Shown in pieces: positions 1 to 12,200 of a stretch of DNA of 64,000 nt. The stretch is from Clavelina lepadiformis. Taxonomy: Eukaryota; Chordata; Ascidiacea; Aplousobranchia; Clavelinidae. The translations under genes and the position numbers were made by a program. The notes under the pieces were generated by a model. It searched no databases, was not told the DNA's origin, and saw nothing but the letters and a program-made list of their open reading frames with translations. The stretch lies in assembly GCF_947623445.1 (NCBI RefSeq), contig NC_135244.1, positions 15,066,860-15,130,859 of the forward strand, written 5' to 3'. Every line of letters begins with the position of its first letter. Positions within the stretch are counted from its first letter, which is position 1.

Positions 1-360
1 TATTCCAATATAGTGGCGAGCGGAAGTGCGACATCATTAGTAATGTATGAATATAGTGTACTAATTTAGCTTTAATTTGTGATTCAAAACTACCAGGATC
101 ATGTGGTTTTCTGCATGTCTATCAAATTTTAAACGTTTGGTTTTTAGAAGTATATTGGCCAGGCCCTTCCAGTAAAAACGTTGGGGGCATGTAGGCCCAC
201 CCGGTCCCCATGTTTGTATAAGTCAACCTATTTGAGTATAGGTTACCCATTTTTAACGTCTCCTTTATACTTCACATTTTATTACAGCATGTACATAGGC
301 TACAGTAGCATCAGGCATGCCTTGCAGTGCAATGCAAAAATAAAGGTGAAAAATAAAAAC

Positions 361-1984
361 CTGATATGTGGAGCTCAACCAAATCCGCATGAAATCTCTT
401 TCTTTGTTGTCTATGTCAATGCTAAACATTCTCTTGGTGTAGGTCACAACAGCATTATAGGAATCTTCAGTTGGAAGTTGCGCAAGAACACCTCCATGAA
501 ATATGCACATTCGCTCAGCTTCGTCGTAAGATAGTTTTACACCAACTCGACGGGGAAGTTTATAACAAATTCTGTCCACAATTACTCCTCCAGAACATTT
601 CAGTTGATCTAAAATGATCAAAAGTCAGTTTCAATGCTACATCAAATGTTAGCACCGGACTATAGAAGAAACATTTTCCTAAAAACGCTTTTATCATGAC
701 GAAGACATGTAGGCCTAAGCAAAGCGTTTATGAAAAATAAACTCTAGTTTGCATGGGTTTCTTACTTACGATATTTATAGTTACAACAACTTCATCATGT
801 CGCGCTTGTATTTACCGAATGCCAAGTTCAAAAACTTTGGAATTTTGTATAATTGACATAAAAATATGTATCTCGGAGCTAAACGATTTGTGCTTTTTGC
901 GCTGTTATAACTCGTGTGATTTTGGTAGCATGGGTTTATCTAGGCAAATGGCAATAGTTCTATTTGAAAGATTAAGCACACTTTGTAAAATTTGAAACAA
1001 ATTAGATGACCTATTTTAATAGTATCCCGTTTCAAGTATAGCTTGCTGTTTGAAGAAGACGCTAGTTTCTCCAAAATTAAACTAACAAAATAAGGTTTCT
1101 TGTATTTCAATTATTTTATCGATTGCCGTAAAATATCTTACATCTCTGCACAACTGATGACGTTGCGTGGGACAAGGAAAAGGATTTTTTCTTTTGTGGT
1201 GTTATAATTAAACACATAGCAAAAGCTTATTTCCAATTCGAACGTTTATGAAGTTGAGATAATCTTGTTTTTTAGCTTGTTACTGAAAGTAATGGAGTAA
1301 AAATTTCAAAGTGATGATCTGATGTAATTGTGTTTGATATCTAATCGGATTAACTATATGACCTTGGACAGAAAAACTACAGTATATTCGAACAGTCAAC
1401 AAAAAATCAAGTGATTTAGAGTTTGCCACGAATAGCGTCCGTTAACAAATAAGTTGAGTAACAAAAGGCCCAACTCGATCAAATAGGTATAGTTTTGAAC
1501 TTTGAGAAAATCAAGCATATACTGAACAATAATAGCGCCAAGGCTGCAGCAATAAACGTATAAAGACTATAAACATTCTTGTTATACAAACCTTTAATAT
1601 TTTGTAATTCCTGCTGAAGTTGCTCATTAATCATTCCGACAATTCCTGGTGGACCCATTGGACCTGGTGGGCCCTAAAATATTCTCAAATATCACTAAGA
1701 TCATGTGTTTGGTTTAATTTTGAAGTCACTATTATCCAAACTTAAGTACCGATAACAATGAACAAAAAAACCTATATTATGCAGTTACACACTTGAAATC
1801 CTCTTGGACCTCGCTTGCCAGCTTTTATAACATCATTGCAATCACCTTTTGGAAGCTCGTCAGCACTCTCGCTTTCAGAAGACTCAAACACATTTTCAAC
1901 GTGCTTGCAAATGAGATGTTGACTGCTTGCATGTGCACAATGTGTCAACAAAATATAACCACAGAAAAACGTGAATGCATTCAT
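361..1984 (-). CDS. Collectin-like secreted lectin (collagen tail + CTLD), last exon outside window
   Basis: Exons (coding order) 1793-1984, 1592-1673 and 361-608 join in frame (phases 0 then 1) with GT-AG sites. Exon 1 encodes a signal peptide (hydrophobic residues 4-15, likely cut near HAS), a single Cys (LICK), an acidic Ser/Glu stretch and the start of a collagen tract (GKRGPRG). Exon 2 adds GPPGPMGPPG and a Leu/Gln-rich neck (EQLQQELQNIK) likely to trimerise. Exon 3 is the front of a C-type-lectin-like domain: KCSGG, CYKL, MCIFHGG and the WIGL-like IWLSS. By comparison with paralogues a final 201-nt exon (the SWYP to LCxF part) should follow; nothing like it lies in 1-360, so the gene runs off the left edge. 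Known for the family: collectins bind microbial sugars through collagen-stalked trimers. A role in innate immunity is inferred. Confidence 0.8.
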
Positions 1985-2633
1985 TATTATTAGTGTTTGT
2001 TATTATGACTTAAAAAATCTAGTTATAATGTTGGTATGTTAAATAATAATAGATTAGTTTTGCAGAAAAACATAAATAGGCAATAGGCTATACCTGATTT
2101 TTTAAACTGTTATTAGATCGCATTTTTTACTACATATAAACTCGGCTTAGTGAACAAACTGTTTAAGGCGTCGAAGCTAATGAGAAAAGTATTTAGGCTT
2201 TTTTAAATGATTATATAGATCACTGCGCTAGATACAGCTAACCAAATGGCAGCAGAGTTATTATCTGCCTCTTAACATTGTAACAAATCATTGTGGTGGT
2301 AAACAGCGTACTACTCTGAATCCTCGGACTTGAAAACTTCCAACACCTGCACAGATTTCAGCTTTATTCTTGTCAGGTCCATTGTACTATATACAATAAG
2401 TTTCTGTCGGTCGTTTGACAAGCTCTATGCGTGAAAAATTCGAATTCACTCTAAATTGCGAAACTTTACTTGTTACAGGAATGTAAATACTGCATGTGAG
2501 TGTAGTTAGGCATTAATGATTATTTGAGTTTATACCTGAGTTAAGCCTGACCTTTATAATTTTCCTAAATTTTTAAGATAGTACAGTATATATTTTCAGT
2601 TCTCATAACTGTAGCAAACAGCACATAGGCCTC
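1985..2633. other. Upstream region of the first lectin gene
   Basis: AT-rich 5' flank of the minus-strand lectin gene, before the duplication begins. I see no further gene, repeat boundary or clear TATA element. Confidence 0.4.
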
Positions 2634-4165
2634 ACATCGTTTTGCTCTACCTGCGCAAATAGACATGACATACGGTCTTTTTATTTACCCTAAAGCAATA
2701 CTTCTTGAATTGGTATACTTCTCATGCTTGACTCTTTTTGAAAATGCGTTGGTAAAGTTAAGTTCGACACGATTCAAATTTTTTTTCGGAAATGTATGAC
2801 ATAGCAACGGGCCACATTAAATTATTTTTCAGTATTCTTTATGAAATTATAGGTCACCAAAACAAGAACGAGAAAAAAACATGACCAAGTTTGGTTTGAA
2901 GGATAGGAAACGAGACTTTTTGCGACGGCCCTTGTATTAGTTTGACGTCATTTGCAATCAACCTTGACGCAGATCTGACAAGCTATTGCATGATTTTCGC
3001 TTTTCGCATGATTTTCGAAAAGAAAAACAAGCGTACTAGCTTGATAACGCATATGTTATATTTCTGCACTTACAACTAAAAAATGTTTTCAAGCCGTGTA
3101 GCCTAGTTTGAACTTGATTCTGTTCAGCTAAACAATACGTCATTGTAACACGCAGTCATGTCCATTATTTAGCACAACTACTGACTTCTAAAGCGCAAAC
3201 ATTCGGCTGCTCTTTTGCAATTCGCGACGTGAACAAGTTTGCTTTATATAATCAAAAGTTGTCTTTATCTGTGTTTTTCAACTTTTCTAATTTCTGTTTT
3301 CTTGGTGAAACGTGAAGAGCGGTAAGCGCTTCGATATCGTCTAAGGTCATTTGCCAACACTTACATAGCGCAGAAACAAATGTTTCGATGACAACATTAT
3401 CAGCGTATCTCAACCCAAAAACGTTCCAAAGACAGATAAGACATCAAGCACCTTATACTTATATGCGCATGAAGTGGATGTTTCAGAATGGATGAGATTT
3501 ATATAAGTTCCCTGTACGCATCCACTAAAATATATTATAAAAACGTTACTAGAAAAACGCTCCTCAGCACATCGTTAAAACAAAAGCGCAACATTTTTAC
3601 AAACATGACTAAATTTGGGGTTAGGTGCATCAAAAGTACAAAACAACTGTGTTTGTGAGTAAGTTTGACGTTTTTTCACGTCAATCGCATCCTCTCTGAC
3701 AAAATAAATTCCATCAACAACAACGTTATGACGCAGACTGGTGACAAACTATAATTTCTATATGATGTGAGTTTTACTGTAGATTTTAAGAACTTAACTA
3801 AGTTGTTTATTTTCCTGCTGTTGTCTTTTCCTAACTTCGTAATCATGCAGATTCAGATGACAGAAAATGGGCTACTGAATTCTAGTCGTTGAACGGGTTG
3901 TTACAATCAGTAAATAAATATGCTGTACCTATACTTTAAATAAATTTTCATTTAAACGTCAAAAACACGGATTTACCAAATTGCGTATTGCGAATCAAAT
4001 TGTTGTTTTTGGGTCTGCGTCCGACATTCTATCATCACAACTATGAGTTCCAACCAAATTTCCATCCATGCACTGTACAAGTAAATATGAGAGTACCCAT
4101 TTCTAGTCGCTTTTAAGCAATTTTGCAAGCATAAAAAGCAAAATGTTTTGCGCTTTGCACATTTT
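2634..4165. repeat. Segmental duplication, copy A (lacks the lectin gene)
   Basis: Three blocks recur downstream with only scattered differences: 2634-2999 matches 4608-4982, 3018-3384 matches 6598-6971, and 3385-3690 plus 4043-4165 match 7237-7545 plus 7851-7972. In copy A the first two blocks are directly joined at about 3000-3017 by a repeated gcatgattttcg. In copy B the lectin gene 5612-6547 lies between them. No coding frame is supported here. Confidence 0.8.
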
Positions 4166-5611
4166 GGAAAGGGTGAACGAGTAGGGGCGTTTCAGAGCTA
4201 GCTTTCAAACATTTTGCCCTTCTCTTCAATGCAATTCGAAATATAAACTTACGCCACTGCCTGTTAACCTGATTGTCACAAGCACGGTGGGCGATATTCT
4301 CCGAGAAATAAATTTTACATCTATCACTCAAGATTTGACGATTCGATGAGCAAAAAAAGGATTTTTTGCCGAGAACTTAGAGCCAGGGAAGTCAAAGTTT
4401 ATTTTGTTTTCATGTAATCACAATATCTACCTGGAGCAGTGACGGTATACACTTAGCATTAGCAATAGCCAATAGGTTTAATCTCTTTATTTATAGTCAA
4501 GTGTGGCACTAGAGTCCGTTTATTGCCTCTTATATTTCGAGCCTTCAGTTGCAAGGTTATACGAATGTCTTCAATTCTTATGGAACTATTATTTTAGTTT
4601 TTGCCCAACATGGTTTTGCTCTACCTGCGCAAATACAAAAGACGTACGGTCTTTTTATTTACCCTAAAGCAATACTTCTTGAATTGGTATACTTCTCATG
4701 CTTGACTCTTTTTGAAAATGCGTTGGTAAAGTTAAGTTTGACACGATTCAAATTTTTTTTTGCGGAAATGTATGACAAGGCAACAGGCCACATTACATTA
4801 TTTTTCAGTATTCCTTATGAAATTATAGGTCACTAAAACAAGAACGAAAAAAAACATGACCAAGTTTGGTTTGAAGGATTGGAAACGAGAATTTTTGCGA
4901 CGGCCCTTGTATTAGTTTGACGTCATTCGCAATCAACCTTGACGCAGATCGGACAAGCTATTGCATGATTTTCGCTTTTCACACGTGAAGCAGCATCAGG
5001 CCATCAGACATAAAACAACAAGTTCTTTGTGCACCTGGACAGCTTATTCAGCAGGTGTACAGCTGTACTGTTTAATGAATTTCTAAATTTCTTCCATAAG
5101 CCGCTATTATGACAAATACATAACTTGAATACAGTCCTCAGCGTATTTTAACCAATGAAAACCTTATAATTATAACCAGTAACATACATATAGAACATCC
5201 ACCGTTATAATTGTTACTGCAGTAATAGGGGAGCGAATTGCTAGAAAAATGTTAATCTTGTTGTCCTTGCAGTTATATTAGTGCAGAAGGCGTCATTTCA
5301 AATAAGAAGTGTAATATTTGGGTACGGGCCATAACTATATAAAGCGTGCAGTAACAAAACTTTGCTTCTGGTGATACAAAAAGGTCAAACCGTTATACCC
5401 ATAAGCGCATGTGCTAAGACACTTGACTATTATAATTTGTGCAAATTAAAATCAACATACCCCGATTTTACAGTAGTTTTTCATGCACTGTAGTCATGTT
5501 TAAAATTAAAAAACAAAAACATGTAACAAAGATTGTTAAAATCACTAAGATTGAAATGTATCAAGAATTTTATCTTGTCAAGTTATCAAAAAATGTGATG
5601 ATAAAATTGAA

Positions 5612-6547
5612 TTAAGCGTTTAGAGAAAATTGACAAAGGGGGATAGCTGTGTGACTGGGATTGATATTGAACATGCCAATATTCCTCAAAAGGTGTGATG
5701 GTAAAATTGGAACTTCCATGGCCATTTGTACGTGACCACTTGTCGAACGTGGATATCCTGGATACCAAGCAACAAATCCTCGTTTACCGTTTCGCATCAT
5801 TACAACTCCGTTCTAAAAAATAAAGTCGACCACGTGTAACACAAGGATGAATTTACAAACAATCAGACAGCATTTAAAGAAAACTCCGTCAATGCTCCTA
5901 CACAGTGTATAAACTTTACAAAAAAAAATATGTACGAATACGGAGACGTTAGCTTCAGTCTGCTGCTTACATCATTTTCTGAACCCAACCAACATTGAAC
6001 ATATGTTCGTTCGGGATTGTCTAAGTCGATCATCCACGCTTTCTTGATGTAGTCAAACAAAATGCTGTAGGTCCCTCCATCGGGAATTTCTGCAAGTTGA
6101 CCACCGTGAAATGAACAGAGCGATTCAGCTTCGCTATATCCTGTTCTTTTTCCGGCCCGGTAAAGAAGCCGGTAACATGTTTCACCGACAATGATCCCAT
6201 CAAAGCATTCTAAGCCATCTGTACATACAGTATATACAAAAACGATACTTTATGTTTACTGACGCAAAAAAAAGCATTTCTCTTGTAGACATGCCCATTA
6301 CTGTAATACAAACTATCCATAAAAAAGACTGTAGTAGTAAACCCATACTGTAGTAGTAAACCCATACTGTAGTAGTAAACCCATACTGTAGTAGTAAAAT
6401 ATTATATAATAAAAAAATACATTGGAAAAAATTTTGAATGAAAAACTTACTATTCTCATCTTGGCATCTTTTCCACTTGTCACCATCAACGTGAACAAAA
6501 ACAGTTATTAAAAGCAGTGTAAGAACATTAGTGTTCAAATGGATCAT
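5612..6547 (-). CDS. Small secreted CTLD protein without collagen tail
   Basis: Three exons, 6451-6547, 5971-6218 and 5612-5812, give 181 aa with closed frame. Residues 1-22 are a signal peptide (hydrophobic LLLITVFVHV). A short linker (DKWKRCQDEN) leads directly into the lectin-like domain: ECFDG, CYRLLYR, LCSFHGG, CWLGSE, then AWYPGYP, MFNINPSH and the final LCQFSL. Domain exons are 248 and 201 nt, exactly as in the paralogues at 35068-35315 and 34544-34744, so homology is certain. The collagen/neck exon is absent; the single intron there (6219-6450) carries a 19-bp tandem repeat instead. Canonical CTLD calcium/sugar motifs (EPN or QPD, WND) and the C2-C3 disulfide are not visible, so carbohydrate binding is uncertain. 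It could be a monomeric decoy or modifier of the collagen-tailed relatives (inference). Confidence 0.82.
6328..6400. repeat. 19-bp tandem repeat in lectin intron 1
   Basis: Almost four perfect copies of a 19-base unit (actgtagtagtaaacccat). It sits in the single intron that replaces the collagen exon in the small CTLD gene. It creates a fake repetitive open frame on the minus strand. Confidence 0.9.
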
Positions 6548-7549
6548 TTTGTTTTGTAAAGTGTTACAAGTGTTACAACACACATACAGGATTACTGAAA
6601 AGAAAAACAAGCGTACTAGCTTGATAACGCATATGTTATATTTCTGCACTTACAACTAAAAAATGTTTTCAAGCCGTGTAGCCTAGTAGCCTAGTTTGAA
6701 CTTGATTCTGTTCAGCTAAACAATACGTCATTGTAACACAGTCATGTCCATTATTTAGCACAACTACTGACTTCTAAAGCGCAAACATTCGGCTGCTCTT
6801 TTACAATTCGCGACGTGAACAAGTTTGCTTTATATAAGCAAAAGTTGTCTTTATCTGTGTTTTTCAACTTTTCTAATTTCTGTTTTCGTGGTGAAACGTG
6901 AAGAGCGGTAAGCGCTTCGATATCGTCTAAGGTCATTTGCCAACACTTACATAGCGCAGAAACAAATGTTTACAAACGATAATCGCACGTGGTGATTGCT
7001 TTCTCTTCCATGCCAAAAACTAAATTATAATGCAATGCAGATTAACTTTACGATGATATATGACGTGCGTTATCTTGTTGTATACGGGCAGAACTGGCGA
7101 AACAATAAACGTCACCTTGCTGATTACACTTGGCAAAGCTAATCTGCTACACGGCCTTTCAAAGCGGAATCGGTTGGTAGCAAAATACATTACAAATAAT
7201 CCTTCTATTTTTATCCCCATTATTGGTATGGTACCGTCGATGACAACATTATCAGCGTATCTCAACCTAAAAACGTTCCAAAGACAGATAAGACATCAAG
7301 CACCTTATACTTATATGCGCATGAAGTGGATGTTTCAGAATGGATGAGATTTATATAAGTTCCCTGTACGCATCCACTAAAATATATTATAAAAACGTTA
7401 CTAGAAAAACTCTCCTCAGCACATCGTTAAAACAAAAGCGCAACATTTTTACAAACATGACTAAATTTGGGGTTAGGTGCATCAAAAGTACAAAACAACT
7501 GTGTTTGTGAGTAAGTTTGACGTTTTTTCACGTCAATCAATCGCCATGC

Positions 7550-7843
7550 GAAATCGTCCGGCCCGAGACATATTAATTAGTTATCACAAGAATACGGCCC
7601 GCCGTGTCTTATTGAGTTTCAAACTGTAGTGTTAGCATTTAGCAATTATAGTATTAATGAAAAATCCGGCCCGCCAAAGAGTTGTACGCTCGACATTTGG
7701 CCCGTGACTAGCAAAAGGTTGCCGACCCCTGATTTAAGGGTAAGATATTCGCGTTTCAGAAAAGCTGTCCCGGCAGTTACGGCCCGCCAGTATATTTTAT
7801 TTTATCAAATTGGCCCGCGGCTCAAAAAGGTTGCCGACCCCTG
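7550..7843. mobile_element. Degenerate hAT MITE remnants (two right ends)
   Basis: Contains several GGCCCG words and two copies of the same terminal sequence, aaggttgccgacccctg, ending at 7731 and 7843. This is the CAGGGGTCGGCAACC type of hAT terminus. The left terminus is lost. Absent from duplication copy A. Confidence 0.65.
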
Positions 7844-7972
7844 ATGTACTGTATGAGTTCCATCCATGTACTGTACAAGTAAATATGAGAGTACCATTTC
7901 TAGTCGCTTTTAAGCAATTTTGCAAGCATAAAAAGCAAAATTTTTTTGAACTTTGCGCACTTTGGGAGAGGT

Positions 7973-9213
7973 GAACGAGTGGGTGGGTTGCATGACTTAA
8001 ACTCGACGATGATTCATCACTGCTCAAGGCCTGGTTACAGATTGTTACGAGCTTGTCTTTGAGCGATTTTCCATAATATTCATAAAATGATTAATCAATA
8101 AATATTTACCTAGCTATAGAAAAACAGCGAAATGGCTTCTCGTATTTTTCTCCTAAAAGAAAGAAATGAGCATATAGGTAAATATCCAAACAATTTTTGA
8201 ACGGTGCGTGACCAACACGATGTGCCTATGATTAACACATTTGGTACCCTTGCGGTATGGTGGCTCAGTTTCCTTATTGATAACCACTGTATCGCACCCA
8301 CGGCTATTAGCGTCAATTTGTGGGTGGTAACTCTTTTTAAATGCTTTAGAGTTGTAAAATTCTTGTAAAGCTAATCATGATTTATTCTCAGAATTTCAAA
8401 TTTATTAAGTGAGTATTTATGCAAATTTTATGTTGGTCCATTCCAAGGGAACCGATATTCTAAGTTTTTGCGTTGTATGAACATCTGTCAATGATTTTAC
8501 AAAGAAAACTACTCCGACTATCAGTAACGCAACTAGTTAATTTTACAAACGGATAATATAACTACGATTTGACAAAGAAATCCCCAGAAAAACAAGCAAA
8601 AAAGTTTCTCGTCCAACGACGTGCACACAATTGGGCATTAAACAAGATTCCTTCGCCTCGCTCAGACACAGGTCTCTATGAAAGCAGACAATCGCGGAAT
8701 TAAGTGTTTTGGATTGTAGTTCACCTATTTTCGTTACGGTACGGAGCCGATGCATGTTTCAATGGTTGTTTTACTTTGATTTTAAAAACTGCGGTTTCTT
8801 TGGTTATACTACGTCCCTCATCATTTCATAGAAGTAAAATCAGATAAGGCTACAGTAGTTTACTAAAAACGAAAGTGTTTATGACCCACAAGACCGTCCT
8901 GCAGAAAACTGTTCATTTTTTCGAACCTCAAAGCAACTGTGTGAAATGGTGTAACCGTTAGTACAGCAACAGTGTTACCCACAACCAAAACGTGTCAAAG
9001 TAAATCAGCCAGATAATTACATTCTTATAAAACCATTTTAATTTTGTTATCACTATCGATATGTTACAGTACACAAATGAAGCAGTTTACAAAGAAATTC
9101 AAGAAAAGAGGCAGTTTATTTAGAAACGCATTAAAAGGATGATTACAAACGGAATGATTTCGAGCTTCCGTTTAGGCGTTCAATATGACAAGGATGCTGC
9201 TTGATGAATTCCT
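7973..9213. other. Gap between the duplicated block and DAZAP1
   Basis: No gene seen. A short stretch near 7985-8040 (gacttaaactcg...atgattc) recurs at about 42372-42425, marking a dispersed repeat. The last 100 bases hold the DAZAP1 3' UTR. Confidence 0.45.
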
Positions 9214-12200
9214 TTATCTTCTGTAAGGATGATATCCTGTATTGCCACCTCCTTGCTTTGGAGGTCCATATCCACCGCTACCACCACCAGCACTGCCGCC
9301 GCCCATTGGGTTCTGGCCCTGATTTCCATACTGATTGCTCATAGCGCCAGGCCCCATGTTATTGTAGTCTGCAAAATGATTTTGTTTAAATTACCATTGT
9401 CTCCGCGACTATTCTGAAACCTTTATTATTTCGTGAGTAGTTATCAACTTATTGTTAATCAGATTACAAACAGTGGCAAAAGTTTCGTTAAAACATTTAA
9501 GCGTTATAAATTATGTAATAAAATTGTTAAAATAACTGGAAAGATTGAACGTAACAGTAGATACCTCCAGAGCCTTTAGTAGGTCCGTATGAAGATTGAT
9601 TCTGTTGATAGTTGCCGATATTCCCCATATCACCTGTAATGAAAGGAATAAGTTATACTTCATGAAACAATGTAAATAAACAAAATTCAAGCTATAAACT
9701 ATAAACCTCCACTGTTGGAGTTGTTCTGCTGCATGTTGCTTTGAGGTGGGGGCTGCTGCTGCTGTTGGGGCGGCATCAAGCCACCACCCATCATTCCATA
9801 GTTTCCTGACATGTTGCCATATCCCTGCCCCATCTGTTGTTGTGGAGGTTGCTGTTGTTGTTGCATGTTGCCGTAGCCTTGTTGAGGCTGCTGTTGCATG
9901 TTACCGTAACCTTGAGGCGCCTGCATGTTGCCATAGCCATAACCTGAAGATATAAAGTAAGCAAAAATGATACAACAATCTATTTCTGCTCTTATCCTGT
10001 CATTTCTTATTCAAAAATTATTTGAAAAAAACACCTAATCAACAATAATAAAGTAAAAAATTTAAGTACTGGAAATGAACATCTTACCATAGGCCTGGTT
10101 GTTGTATTGTTGTGGGTATGCTGTTGGGAAGTTTTGGTTACCATATCCATAACCCATCTGTGGACCCATCCAGTTATTTTGTCCAGCATTCATGCCTTGC
10201 TGTTGGTAACCCATGTTCCCCCCTTGCATTGGTCCTTGGTTTCCATAACCCATGTTATAATTTTGATTTTGGTTCTGTGAACAAGCAAATATTTTTTTAT
10301 GGACATAATGTTCATAGGACAGCGCACATGTCACATGACAATTTTCAAGATGACTATCATCAATATAAACAAAAAGTAATTGTAGTTTGATCTATTACCG
10401 CTTTGTCCATTTTCTCTCTAGACTCTGCTTTCTTTGCTTCAACCTAAAATTTAAAATAAACATTTAACAAAAAAATGTCTAAGTGATAAATGAAAATTTA
10501 AAGCTACAGGTGTATAATATAATTGTTACAAATTTATGAATTAATAAAGATATAAATGTACTTACAGTACTGCAGTAATGTTATAGGTATAGCATAGCAC
10601 AATCCATTAAAGATAGTACATTGATAAATGGTATGTAAATGTAAGAGTATAATGATATGAAATGTAGAGATATTGCGGTATTTTAAAAGATATTTATCGC
10701 ATAGAAATATATTTTAGTATGGTTATGTATTATTTACTATGACGTTATAGTTCAAACTTTATACAAGTAGAGCTTAGGTTTTAATTTAAGTAAACTTTTC
10801 CTTAGTTTAGCTTTAGCACTACACTTACTACTATTAACAATCATGAGTACTTATGAAACAAAAGAAATTCTGGCAAAGATCTATGGCACTAGCATTACAT
10901 TATTGTCATGAAGCAAGTTCAAACATTTAGGTGGATAGTTACAGTTAGGTTAGAGCAACTTATTTATATTTCTAGACTACTAAATGCCTATTGTTATTTG
11001 ATATAGCAATATTTTAGGGGAAAACATTTTCATGGCTACTCCTATATAATTGTTGTATATGTTACATAAAATTATAATGCATTAATATCAAATAAAACAA
11101 ACGATAGTTTATATAATGCTTAAACGACGGCAATGGCAAAAATACTGTTGAAGTGCCTACAAAGCTCAACATTATTTTGTTTCCTACAACGCATGAGATC
11201 TGTGTAAAAATGATGTGTAACGTGAAGATCTGAACAAAAGCCCAGAAACTGTACAGGAGTTTTGGACTTAAAAAGGATGTGTATTAGCATTATGCTTGTT
11301 TGTGATTATGTGCATATTCATTAGGAGAAACATGAAAGGAAGTAAGAAGATTAAAAACATGAAGAAACCGAACTCTTTTGTCTTTGATGACATGATAATG
11401 TTTGGCACACGCTTGATCTACTGATGATTCATCCTCAAATGTCACGAAACCAAATCCTGAGCAAAATTAATTACTTAACAAACAGATCACCTTCATTAAA
11501 CGACTCCCTCATGGAGCCATCCAGGAAAGTTACAACAACAGATAACTAGATTATAATGTTAGTTGTCATATTTTCCACAACAGTTCTGAATTCAAATACA
11601 TTATCTGTATTCTGTATATTATAAACCGAAATTGAATTATGCATTGAACATAACTACTCAATATTGCAGTATCATATTACAACATCATAGGAATAACTGT
11701 AAAATGAACAATTGCTTGTATTTTAAAACTAAACAATTAAAAATAAAAAGAAGTCAATACTGTAGTTATATCATTTTTAAGTAATATAAGTACCCAAAAA
11801 GCATGCGCATAAAAAATGCAGTAAGGATGGGTGTTTCAATGCAAATTTGCAAAATCAAAACAAAATGTCATCATCATAGATTACAATGTATATACTTTTA
11901 AACTTTAGTATGAAAAGTTTAAAATAAATATTCAACAATAAATTTTTCTGCAAAGCAAAGGCAATATGTAAAACACCCAGCACCCACCCTTGATAAATTC
12001 ATAAAATCTACACCAACAAAATATAACATTGCCTAAAGTAAGTTACCTTTGTGTGGTCTTGTTGGATCTTGCTTATTCACGACAAAGACAACTTCCACAA
12101 CCTAAAAAACAAGATTATTTTCAAAATTTAGAACCTCTGCAATACAGACAAGAAATAGACTCTTTTATACAGATCACCAACTAAACACAACAAAAACCCA

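Larger units (their letters stand above)
4608..7972. repeat. Segmental duplication, copy B (contains the lectin gene)
   Basis: Counterpart of 2634-4165. Relative to copy A it has an additional 1.6 kb (about 4983-6597, holding the small CTLD gene), 265 bp at 6972-7236, and a hAT-derived patch at 7550-7843. Open frames in the shared blocks (for example 4549-4836 and 7060-7347) are not conserved in the sister copy. Confidence 0.78.

Noticed and set aside
4549..4836. 95-codon open frame in duplication copy B
   Set aside because: The matching DNA in copy A (from 2634) does not preserve the frame, so there is no sign of coding constraint.
6328..6400. CRISPR-like short repeat array
   Set aside because: Contiguous 19-bp units without spacers, in a eukaryotic intron; a simple tandem repeat.
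6200..6649. 149-codon minus-strand open frame
   Set aside because: Spans the lectin signal exon out of frame and reads through the 19-bp tandem repeat; the spliced frame is the real one.
9746..9955. Ala/Val-rich plus-strand open frame
   Set aside because: Antisense shadow of the DAZAP1 glutamine-rich exon.
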